Source of the DNA: Streptomyces smaragdinus
GTDB taxonomy: Bacteria; Actinomycetota; Actinomycetes; Streptomycetales; Streptomycetaceae
Assembly (NCBI RefSeq): GCF_009604385.1
Contig: NZ_WEGJ01000033.1
Coordinates: 1-64,000 of the forward strand
Direction of reading: 5' to 3'
DNA length: 64,000 nt
In this document: positions 35,501 to 42,031 of the stretch, piece after piece
How positions within the stretch are numbered: position 1 is the first letter of the stretch
Layout: each line of letters starts with the position of its first letter
The notes under the pieces: generated by a model
Database searches by the model: none
The model's input: only the letters and a program-made list of their open reading frames with translations
What the model was told of the DNA's origin: nothing
Position numbers and translations under genes: made by a program

Positions 35501-35517
35501 GCGCCCTCAAGGAGTGA
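32500..35517 (+). CDS. nonribosomal peptide synthetase, C-A-PCP
   Basis: A 1005-aa module with no TE. The condensation domain opens LTPAQHGIWLTERTLD and has HHLVFDG at 124-130; its sequence is less like the C domains of the other two synthetases. The adenylation domain has YTSGSTGRPKG, LSFDISGVELF, VQATPSGWRLL and VYGPTETTIW. The code D-I-V-Q-L-G-V-I-W-K is near the published glycine code DILQLGLIWK. The carrier domain has DLGGHSL with Ser964. ATG 32500 overlaps the upstream stop by 4 nt; MbtH follows after 3 nt. It may begin the chain after acyl loading, since the TE lies on another protein. Confidence 0.94.
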   Translation: MTTPLTPAQHGIWLTERTLDTGAAYHLAVTVALTGPLDPTALDRACAAVVAHHPALATRTAPDGTGAHTATVPPPRRVECAAADLAKLLDEERAAPFDTTDGPLCRFTLFRCGADRHVLLMTGHHLVFDGESKDRLVADLAAAYRGEPLAPAPAVPYLVTLPSQADVDSAATHWADRWREPGIPLLPGQAPLPDNGVVAAPGTETAFRLDERRTAALAGTARELGVTRFELLTAAWHALLVRYGDPAPTTAVELSLRPPGEPVAVGLAVNELPLRVSDGPEGRPFADWARAVRSELRALYAHRAVPLGRAVRGLTPRTALTPLSVSYRRRPPAAAPDFGALEAEVAWIGFSGTVRNLLHLQLVDCGDEVLGSLQHRTDALSPATAERIAVHYLTLLDAALAAPATPVGELPFLTEDELRDQLAAPLPRPELPAQTVPALFAARAAEQPDAVAVVADGTPVTYRELARLVAHAAAALARHGAGPGTLVGVGLPRGLDQLVTVLATMAAGAAYLPLDPGYPAERLAFVRADAGLTLRVTETPEQPGDLTPADLAPATGDTPPLPAAPDPALPAYVLYTSGSTGRPKGVEIPHSALANVLGSLRDRLGSRASDRWLALTSLSFDISGVELFLPLITGGRVVLTPEGVHRDGPALLALLAEERVTHVQATPSGWRLLLDAGLTDTGLTALTGGEALPVSLAAALAAATTRLVNVYGPTETTIWSTYADPAVSDDGTVTIGEPLCNTRVYVLDANLRPVPYGVPGELHLAGDGVAHGYRGRPGLTAARFLPDPYGPPGARMYRTGDLVRRAPGGGLEYLGRSDTQIKLRGHRIELGEIEARLATHPTVAQAAAALRGPDTDRRLVAYVVLTDPAFDPTELRAHLAETLPAAVLPNAYVAIDAFPLTPNGKLDRAALPEPTSARPEPAAPEGAADELDAIDTAVLEIWRDVLELDDLGPDEDLFDLGGHSLTITAMAARIHQNLGIDVPLDVFFDTPTARGVATAVRALKE

Positions 35518-35520
35518 CCC

Positions 35521-35724
35521 ATGAGCAACCGCTACATCGTCGCCGTCAACGACGAGGAACAGCACGCCCTCTGGCCCGAAGGCACCCCCCTCCCCGCCGG
35601 CTGGCGCGAGGAGGGCTTCTCCGGCACCGAGGAGGAGTGCACGGCCCACGTCGACTCCGTCTGGCCCGACATCCGCCCGCTCAGCCTGCGCACCAGCCTT
35701 GCCGCCCGGGGAGGCGCCCGGTGA
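35521..35724 (+). CDS. MbtH family NRPS accessory protein
   Basis: A 67-aa protein with the MbtH fingerprint: NDEEQHALWP, then PAGWREEGFSGTEEECTAHVDSVWPDIRPLSLR, including the three conserved Trp. MbtH proteins bind adenylation domains and are needed for their folding or activity. It sits 3 nt after a C-A-PCP gene and overlaps the carrier protein gene by 4 nt. It probably serves all three adenylation domains of the cluster. Confidence 0.97.
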   Translation: MSNRYIVAVNDEEQHALWPEGTPLPAGWREEGFSGTEEECTAHVDSVWPDIRPLSLRTSLAARGGAR

Positions 35725-35975
35725 GCGTCCCCGGCAGACAGCACCTGGCCGAGCTCGTCTCCCGCGCCACGGACCACACCGTCGGCGTGGACGAACTCCT
35801 CGCCTCCACCGAACCGCTCACCGCCCTCGGCGTCAGCTCCCTGTCGCTGCTGCGCCTGGCGGACGCCCTGGAGGCCGAGTTCGGGATCGTGATCGACCTC
35901 GCCGACCGCACCCTCTACACGGCCGGACTCGACGGGCTCGTCACCCTCGTCCGGGACCTCGGCGCGAGCGTATGA
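35721..35975 (+). CDS. stand-alone acyl/peptidyl carrier protein
   Basis: An 84-aa four-helix carrier protein starting at GTG 35721. The modification motif is LGVSSLSLLRL with Ser40 as the phosphopantetheine site; the usual Asp before that Ser is itself Ser. A helix LADALEAEFGIVIDLADR follows as in type-II carriers. It overlaps both neighbours. It is a plausible partner of the AMP ligase at 31016 or of the free condensation domain that follows. Confidence 0.85.
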   Translation: MSVPGRQHLAELVSRATDHTVGVDELLASTEPLTALGVSSLSLLRLADALEAEFGIVIDLADRTLYTAGLDGLVTLVRDLGASV

Positions 35976-37387
35976 CGGCACCGCTCACCGCCCCACGGAC
36001 CGCGCCCGCCGGTGAACCCCTCCCCGTCCCGTTCACCGGCGGGCGCGCCGGGGAAGCGCCGCTCACCTGGGGTCAGCGGGCGATCTGGCATGCGATCCGG
36101 CGCACCGCCCCCAACGACCACTACTTCAACCTCGGCCGCGTCCTCCCCCTCGCCGACCGCGGCACCCCCGTGGACGTCCCCCGCCTGACGACCGCCCTCA
36201 CCGCGCTGATGGAACGCCACGAGTCCCTCCGCACCCGCGTCGTCACGGACTACGAGGGCGACACCCGCCAGCAGCTCCACGCGACGGGCACCATCGACCT
36301 CACCGTCCACGACGACGCCCACCCCGACGCCCTCCTGACGGAGCTCGTCGGCCGGCGCTTCGACTACGCGGAGGAGTGGCCCGTCCGGTTCGCCGCCGTC
36401 CGCAGCGGCGGGCGGATCACCCACGTGGTCCTCGCCCTGTGCCACCTGGCGTCCGACGGACACGGCGCGGAGGTGCTGGTCCGCGACCTGCGGCTGCTGG
36501 TCCGCCGGGGATCCGCCGGGCCCGCCTGCCCCGACACCCCGTACGACCTGGCCCACCGCCAGCACTCCCCGGCCGGCCGCCGGACCAGCGCCGCGTCCCT
36601 CGCCCTGTGGGAGCGCGGCCTGCGCGAGGTCCCCCCGACGATGTTCGCCCGTCCCGTCGCCGAACCGAGCACCCCCCGCTGGTGGCAGGGACGCCTGGTC
36701 TCCGCCGCCCTCCCGCGCGCCGTGGACGCCCTGGCCGCCCGGCACCGGGTGAGCGGCTCCACGGTCCTGCTGACCGCCGCCGCGGCCCTCGTAGCCGCGA
36801 GCCAGGGCCATCCCGCCGCCGCCGTGATGCCGATCGCCGGCAACCGGGCGGGTGCCGACCGGCACAACCTCGTCAGCACCCTCTCCCAGGACGCCCTGTT
36901 CGTCCTGCGCATGCCCGACGACCCGGCGACGACCTTCACCGGCCTGCTGGCGGACGCCTGGCCCGCCGCCCTCGCCGGCTACCGGGCGGCCTCGTACGAT
37001 CCGGCCGACTGCGACGCCCTGCGGGAACGGGTGTCCCGTGAGCGCGGCACCGAGATCCACCCGTACTGCTGCTTCAACGACATGCGCCTGGTCGACCGCC
37101 CCCCGACGGCCCGCCCGGCGCCGGACGCCGCGGAGCCGGCGGAGCTCCGCAGCCGTACGACACTCGACTTCGCGTCCAAGGAGGAGCTGGTCGCGTGCCG
37201 TTACTGCGTCCACGTCTCCGGCGACAGCACCGCCCTCACCGTCACGCTGATGGCCGACACCGTTTATCTGCCGCCCCCCGCGATCCACGCCCAGCTGCGG
37301 GCGATCGAGGAGGTCGTCGTGTCCTCCGCCTTCGGCACCCCGCCCACGCTTGCCCAGCTGCCGGACCTCCTGGAGGACCGCCCGTGA
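35972..37387 (+). CDS. stand-alone condensation domain protein
   Basis: A 471-aa single condensation-fold protein. The active-site motif is CHLASDG at 157-163, so the first His of HHxxxDG is Cys while the catalytic second His (158) and the Asp-Gly are kept. Other landmarks are LTWGQRAIWHAI near residue 31 and STLSQDALF in the second lobe. Such free C domains can acylate or esterify a carrier-bound peptide, or form the final bond. ATG 35972 overlaps the carrier stop, and the next gene overlaps its stop. Confidence 0.88.
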   Translation: MTAPLTAPRTAPAGEPLPVPFTGGRAGEAPLTWGQRAIWHAIRRTAPNDHYFNLGRVLPLADRGTPVDVPRLTTALTALMERHESLRTRVVTDYEGDTRQQLHATGTIDLTVHDDAHPDALLTELVGRRFDYAEEWPVRFAAVRSGGRITHVVLALCHLASDGHGAEVLVRDLRLLVRRGSAGPACPDTPYDLAHRQHSPAGRRTSAASLALWERGLREVPPTMFARPVAEPSTPRWWQGRLVSAALPRAVDALAARHRVSGSTVLLTAAAALVAASQGHPAAAVMPIAGNRAGADRHNLVSTLSQDALFVLRMPDDPATTFTGLLADAWPAALAGYRAASYDPADCDALRERVSRERGTEIHPYCCFNDMRLVDRPPTARPAPDAAEPAELRSRTTLDFASKEELVACRYCVHVSGDSTALTVTLMADTVYLPPPAIHAQLRAIEEVVVSSAFGTPPTLAQLPDLLEDRP

Positions 37388-39282
37388 CCACCACGCCCGT
37401 CGCCCGGCCGGTGGCGCGGACGGACACCCGCTCCTGCGTCCAGGGCGGCCGGATCCGCTTCGGGCTGACCGCCGGGGACAGCGGGCCGCTCACCGGACGG
37501 GTCGTCGTCACGGACGTCGTGGCGGAGGTCGTACGGGCCACGGCGGAGATCGCCGAAGCGACGGCCTGGGAGCTCGACGTACCGCAGGACTGGCCCAGTT
37601 CGCTGTACCGGGCGAGCTTCCACGACCACCGCCCCGAGGTGCCCGAGGCGGAGCGGGACGCCGAGTACGAGGTGTGGTTCGTCGTACGGGCCGCCCGTCC
37701 CGCCACCACCTCCGCGATCCTCGTCTCCATCCCCTTCGCCACCTGGCGCGCCTACCACCGCGCCGGCGAACCGGGCCGCAGCATCTACTACGCCGAGCAG
37801 CCCCACCGCGCCTCCCGCGTCGACCTCACCGCCCCCGGCGGCGGTCCGCCGCCCGAGCGCTGGGAGGAGCCGCTGCTGCGGTGGCTGCACCGCACCGGCC
37901 GCCCCGTCGAGTACTGCTCCGGCTTCGACCTGCACGACGGCGCCGAACTGCTCGCCCCCTACCGGCTGCTGGTGGTCAACGGACACGACGAGTACTGGAC
38001 CGCCGGCATGCGCGACAGCGTCGAGGGCTTCGTCCGCAAGGGCGGCAATCTCGCCGTCTTCGCCGGCAACACCGCCTGGTGGCAGATCCGCCTCGAGGAC
38101 GACGGCCGCACGATGGTCTGCCACCGCGACGCCGCCGCCGACCCGATGACCGCCGTCGACCCCGCGCTGGCGACCGTCGAATGGTCCGCCTCCCCCGTCG
38201 ACCGCCCGGAAAACACCATGACGGGCGTCAGTTTCCGCGCCGGGGCGGGCGCCTGGGGGCCGGGCATGACGGTGATGGGGGAGGAGGCGTACACCGTGCG
38301 CTTCGCCGACCACTGGGTGTTCGAGGGGACGGGCCTGTCGGACGGCGACAGTTTCGCCCGGGGGAGCCTCGGTTACGAGACGGACGCCGCCGAACTCGAC
38401 TGGTCCCTCGGCGTCCCCCGCTCCACCGGCCGCGACGGCACCCCCCGCTCGTTCACCACCCTGGCCACCGCCGACCTGCGGCACTGGCGGGTGTACGGGC
38501 AGGGCGGCTGGGCCACCATGGGCACCCACCGCCTCGGCGCCGGTACGGTCTTCAACGCGGCGACCATCTGCTGGGGCCGGGCGCTGGGTGATCCGGCGGT
38601 CGACCGCGTCACCCGCAACGTCCTCGACCGCCTCTCGTGCGCGTCCCCCACGCCCCGCTGGCACACGGTCGGCCCGGCGCCCGGGCTGCGGGCGCTCACG
38701 TCCTGCGAGGGGCTGCTGTTCGCCGTGGCGGCGGACGGTTCGACGCTGCTGTACCGCGAGCCGTCGGACCAGAACCTGCCGTGGACGGCGTGCCCCGCGG
38801 ACGGTCCCCCGGTGGAGCTGCGCTGTCTCGCCGCGCCGAGGGAGGCGTGTCACCCCATGCCGCTGGCGCTGCTGGCCGTGACGGCGGACGACCGCCTCGT
38901 CCACCGTGCCCCCGTCCCGGGGGCGGCGCCGTGGGCCGACGCGGGGCGGGTGCCCGAGGGGACCGGGGCGCTGGCGATGTGCGACAACACCCTGTTCGCA
39001 GTGACGCCGGGGGACGACACGCTGCATCACCGGCCGGCGCATCCGGCGGACGCCCCCTGGACGGTGCTCGGTCCGGCGGGGAAGGCGGTGTCGCTGACGG
39101 TGCTGGGCGCCCGGCTGTACGGGATCGGGCCGGACGGCGTGCTCTCCCGCCCGCCGGTGCTGACCGGCCTCCCGTTCACCCCGGTCGCAGCCTTCCCGCC
39201 GGCGACGGTGCTCGCCTCGCACGCGGGGCGGCTGCTGGCGGTGACGCCGGACGGCCGCCTGATCAGTCACCCGGCGGTGTGA
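37384..39282 (+). CDS. N,N-dimethylformamidase beta-like / tectonin-like propeller protein
   Basis: A 632-aa protein. Residues about 20-420 match the C-terminal domain of the dimethylformamidase large subunit (PSSLYRASF, RSIYYAEQP, VVNGHDEYW, GGNLAVFAGNTAWWQIR). Residues about 430-632 hold roughly five repeats of the form LxAVTxDxxLxxR....PW, typical of tectonin-type beta-propellers that bind sugars. There is no signal peptide. It is the last gene of the NRPS operon; GTG 37384 overlaps the previous stop. A role in amide hydrolysis or trimming of the peptide is inferred only from the family. The 3' end overlaps the convergent DUF6271 gene by 20 nt. Confidence 0.85.
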   Translation: MTTTPVARPVARTDTRSCVQGGRIRFGLTAGDSGPLTGRVVVTDVVAEVVRATAEIAEATAWELDVPQDWPSSLYRASFHDHRPEVPEAERDAEYEVWFVVRAARPATTSAILVSIPFATWRAYHRAGEPGRSIYYAEQPHRASRVDLTAPGGGPPPERWEEPLLRWLHRTGRPVEYCSGFDLHDGAELLAPYRLLVVNGHDEYWTAGMRDSVEGFVRKGGNLAVFAGNTAWWQIRLEDDGRTMVCHRDAAADPMTAVDPALATVEWSASPVDRPENTMTGVSFRAGAGAWGPGMTVMGEEAYTVRFADHWVFEGTGLSDGDSFARGSLGYETDAAELDWSLGVPRSTGRDGTPRSFTTLATADLRHWRVYGQGGWATMGTHRLGAGTVFNAATICWGRALGDPAVDRVTRNVLDRLSCASPTPRWHTVGPAPGLRALTSCEGLLFAVAADGSTLLYREPSDQNLPWTACPADGPPVELRCLAAPREACHPMPLALLAVTADDRLVHRAPVPGAAPWADAGRVPEGTGALAMCDNTLFAVTPGDDTLHHRPAHPADAPWTVLGPAGKAVSLTVLGARLYGIGPDGVLSRPPVLTGLPFTPVAAFPPATVLASHAGRLLAVTPDGRLISHPAV

Positions 39283-40546
39283 CCGCCCGTACGAGGGACC
39301 GCCAGCCGTCGATCAGGAAACCGAAGTCCGCCATATCGCCCGCCGCCCGCTCCAGCAGCCCCCCGCGGCGGGCGGCCACCGCGTCCGCGACGGCCGTCCA
39401 GCGCCCGCCGAGCTTGCGGTAGGAGCCCTCGATCACGTCGAGCTTCCCGGCGTTCCGCGAGCGGTCGAGCCCCACGCTCTCGTGCACGTACGCGGCCACC
39501 GCGCCGGCCCGTACGAACCCGTCCCCGTCCAGCAGCGCGTCACCGGCCGCGAGCGTCCGGGCGTACACGGCGTTGAGGTACCCCGTCGACAGCAGGAAGC
39601 GAACGAACCGCAGCTGGTACGCGAGGAACCCGGCGTCCGTGCGCCGCTCGCCCGTGTAGTGGTTGACGATGTGCCGGTTGTGCAACACCCCCGGCAGCCC
39701 CGAGTCGTGCACCAGATGCGTGAGGAAGTAGTCCGTGCCGATGGTGTCCCTCGCGGGCGGCAGCGGCACCCGTCCGTACACCTCGTGCGACAGGCTGATG
39801 TTGCACATGTCCACCCGCATCGGGCTGACGGCGGTGAGCGTGGTGTGGTCGCCGTCGAACCGGGCTCCGCCCGCGCCCCGGAAGGACGACTCGACCAGCC
39901 GCCGCCGCCACGCGGGCGGACAGTCGTCCGGGATCCACAGCCCGACGACGTCCTGATAGACGTCCGGATCAGCCGACCGAAGCTCCGCCAGATCCACGGA
40001 CATCTCCCCGACGAACGACCCCCCGACCAGCGCCACCCGCCGGTCCCGGGCGGCCGGATCGAGCCGGCTGCGGGTGACGTCACCGGCCACGTCGGCGGCC
40101 CGCCGCCCCAGGGACGTCAGTTCATGGTGCACGGGGAAGACGGGCGAACCCCCGTAGTACTGATAACGGCTGTCGGAGTCCCGCCGGTGCACCGACGTGC
40201 AGCCCAGCGCGGCGGCGAAGAGGAACGCCCGGTTCGTGCACGCCCCGTACGACACCCCCTCCGGCAGCAGCAGCCCGAGCAGCCGCCCGGCCTCGGGGAG
40301 ACCGTCGACGGCCTGACGGAGGAACGCGCGCTGGGCGGCCGTACCCAGATGGTGCACGACCACACCCCGCGCCGGGGGCAGCGCCCGGACGGCCGCCGCG
40401 TTCTGCGGAGCCTCCGACGTGTCGAGGACCCCCACGTGGACCTCGACGTCGAAGTTCCGCGCCGCGTAGGCGGCCTCCGCCCCCAGGGCGGCGACGGCGT
40501 CCGGGCACGCCCGGTCGGTGGGCAGCGCTAGGAGGACACGGCGCAC
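39263..40546 (-). CDS. DUF6271 family protein
   Basis: A 427-aa protein matching DUF6271: LLALPTDRACPDAVAAL at the N-terminus, YGACTNRAFLFAAALGCTSVHRRDSDSRYQ near 105-135, RVDMCNISL, and TDYFLTHLVHDSGLPGVLHNRHIVNHYTGERRTDAG. The DSDSRYQ segment and overall order resemble GT-A glycosyltransferases (DxD metal site), so sugar transfer is a reasonable guess. GTG 40546 was chosen because GGGAG lies 5 nt upstream; a longer start at 40567 lacks one. It overlaps the oxygenase gene by 19 nt (same transcript) and the NRPS operon end by 20 nt (opposite strand). Confidence 0.8.
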   Translation of the reverse strand: MRRVLLALPTDRACPDAVAALGAEAAYAARNFDVEVHVGVLDTSEAPQNAAAVRALPPARGVVVHHLGTAAQRAFLRQAVDGLPEAGRLLGLLLPEGVSYGACTNRAFLFAAALGCTSVHRRDSDSRYQYYGGSPVFPVHHELTSLGRRAADVAGDVTRSRLDPAARDRRVALVGGSFVGEMSVDLAELRSADPDVYQDVVGLWIPDDCPPAWRRRLVESSFRGAGGARFDGDHTTLTAVSPMRVDMCNISLSHEVYGRVPLPPARDTIGTDYFLTHLVHDSGLPGVLHNRHIVNHYTGERRTDAGFLAYQLRFVRFLLSTGYLNAVYARTLAAGDALLDGDGFVRAGAVAAYVHESVGLDRSRNAGKLDVIEGSYRKLGGRWTAVADAVAARRGGLLERAAGDMADFGFLIDGWRSLVRAVTPPGD

Positions 40547-41598
40547 GCGGGCTCCCGGGCGTGCCACGAGTCGAGGCCGAGGAGCCGGCGCCCCAGCCCG
40601 TCGAGCTCCGCCGTCGGGTACCGCCGCGCCTCGGGGCGCACCGGGTCGCCGGTGAGCGTCGGGTTCCAGCGCGGGGTGCGCAGATGGCGCCAGGAGTCGA
40701 TGCGCGACGCCCGTAGCGTTTCGTGCTCCTCCAGCGCCGGCATCATCGACAGGTACTGCACCGCCCGCGCCCCGTCCGCCGAGGTGTTGCGGGCGACGCC
40801 GTGGGCCAGCAGCCCGTTCCAGATCAGCAGGTCACCGGGCTGCAGCTCGGGCCGTACGACGGGGAACTCGGCCCGGTCGATTGCCGGCCGGATCGGATCC
40901 CGGCCGGCGGGCTGTTCCGCCTTCCAGGCGTCGAACCGGTGGAACAGCTCCGGACAGCACTGGAAGCCGCCGAGCTCCTCCCGGGTCTCGTTCAGCGCGA
41001 TGATCCCCTGCACGCGCTGCGGGGGTACGTCGAGCGTGGTGTCGATGTCCCAGTGCAGCTCGATGTCGAACCCCCGGTCGGTGGGGTCGATCAGCGCGCG
41101 GTCCCGGTTTTTCACGTTCGGCGGATTGAGGTTGAGCCGGTCGAGGGTCACCCACAGCTCCTCGCAGTCCCAGACGTCCACGAACGCGTCGTACACGCGC
41201 CGTGTCTGGCGGCTGTCCCACAGGAGCTGGTGGTGGTACGCCTCGACGAACCCGTAGATGTGCAGCTGCTGGTCGAGAGCCGACCGGAACTGCCGCTCCT
41301 CGTGCCAGGTGTCCGGGCGGTACGGGTCCAGGCCCTGGAAGTCCCAGGTGAAGTCGAGCAGTTCGCGGGCGGCGGCCGCCGGTATCGCCTCGCGTACGAC
41401 GACGTATCCGTAGCTCTGCCAGTGCGCGAAGTCCGCCTCGCTCAGCACCCGCAGCGGATGGCTCTTCGTCCGCTCGCGGAGGGACGTCTGCGCGAGGTAC
41501 GACTCCCCGTCGGCGCTGAAGTACGGCACCTCCGTGGCGGCGCGGTGAAGGCGTGGCGGACGGCGGCGGCGGACGCGCCGGGCGGGCGTGGGCTGCAT
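40528..41598 (-). CDS. phytanoyl-CoA dioxygenase (PhyH) family Fe/2-oxoglutarate oxygenase
   Basis: A 356-aa non-haem iron oxygenase. The iron triad is His182-x-Asp184 (LHWDIDTTL) and His266 (GLLAHGVARN), counted from ATG 41598. PhyH enzymes commonly hydroxylate amino acids or carrier-bound residues in peptide pathways. ATG 41610 also opens the frame, but it lies inside the inferred -10 box, so I favour the nearly leaderless start at 41598. It is co-transcribed with DUF6271. An 11-base dre-like element sits in its promoter spacer, identical to that before the chitinase gene. Confidence 0.9.
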   Translation of the reverse strand: MQPTPARRVRRRRPPRLHRAATEVPYFSADGESYLAQTSLRERTKSHPLRVLSEADFAHWQSYGYVVVREAIPAAAARELLDFTWDFQGLDPYRPDTWHEERQFRSALDQQLHIYGFVEAYHHQLLWDSRQTRRVYDAFVDVWDCEELWVTLDRLNLNPPNVKNRDRALIDPTDRGFDIELHWDIDTTLDVPPQRVQGIIALNETREELGGFQCCPELFHRFDAWKAEQPAGRDPIRPAIDRAEFPVVRPELQPGDLLIWNGLLAHGVARNTSADGARAVQYLSMMPALEEHETLRASRIDSWRHLRTPRWNPTLTGDPVRPEARRYPTAELDGLGRRLLGLDSWHAREPACAVSS

Positions 41599-41606
41599 GA
41601 GTTCGT

Positions 41607-41635
41607 ACATTGGTCCAGACCTTCGACGCTGTCAA
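41607..41635 (-). promoter_or_regulatory. promoter of oxygenase/DUF6271 operon with dre-like element
   Basis: Read on the minus strand: TTGACA (41635-41630), a 17-nt spacer, then CAATGT (41612-41607). The spacer holds GGTCTGGACCA, i.e. TGGTCCAGACC on the plus strand at 41611-41621, identical over 11 bases to the chitinase promoter element. The -10 covers ATG 41610, so transcription should start near 41600, close to ATG 41598. Confidence 0.6.
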
Positions 41636-41675
41636 GTGTGCTGCCGGGAAGGCCGGATGGGCGGTGGACGTCAGG

Positions 41676-41724
41676 CGCCCGTCCCGTCGGCCGCCCAGAA
41701 GTGGCGGGCGGGACGGGACGGGCG
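41676..41724. repeat. long GC-rich inverted repeat between divergent genes
   Basis: CGCCCGTCCCGTC at 41676-41688 is the exact complement of 41712-41724, and inner GCCGCC/GGCGGG segments extend the fold. It lies between the oxygenase promoter and the small gene at 41771. No T-run follows. It could insulate the two divergent units or be transcribed in the leader of the 85-aa gene. Confidence 0.6.
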
Positions 41725-41770
41725 TAGCTGTGGAGACAGGGGTACGGACGACGTTACGGAGCTGTGAGCC

Positions 41771-42028
41771 ATGCCCAGAGCGCAGATCAAGGACGAGCGG
41801 ACCTACCGGGCCCTGCGCCGTGAGGGCGCCGGCAAGGAGAAGGCCGCCCGGATCGCCAACAAGGCCGCCGCCACCTCACGCAAGGCCGTGGGGCGCTCCG
41901 GCGGGAAGGCCGGGACGTACGAGGACCAGACCAAGGAGCAGATCTACGCCCAGGCCAGGAAGGTCGGCATCGAGGGCCGGTCCAAGATGACGAAGGACCA
42001 GCTGATCCGCGCCCTGCGCAGCCGCTAG
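41771..42028 (+). CDS. DUF7218 / Rho N-terminal-like small basic protein
   Basis: An 85-aa strongly basic protein. The N-terminal half is RALRREGAGKEKAARIANKAAA, typical of small nucleic-acid-associated proteins. The C-terminal half (TKEQIYAQARKVGIEGRSKMTKDQLIRALRSR) resembles the Rho N-terminal/SAP-like helix-extended-loop fold. Many actinomycete genomes carry this gene alone. It is convergent with the antiporter gene, with 3 nt between stops. A nucleic-acid-binding role is inferred. Confidence 0.88.
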   Translation: MPRAQIKDERTYRALRREGAGKEKAARIANKAAATSRKAVGRSGGKAGTYEDQTKEQIYAQARKVGIEGRSKMTKDQLIRALRSR

Positions 42029-42031
42029 CGC

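Noticed and set aside
41599..41610. ATG 41610 as the oxygenase start
   Set aside because: It lies inside the inferred -10 box; ATG 41598 fits a start site near 41600. A promoter further upstream would restore it.
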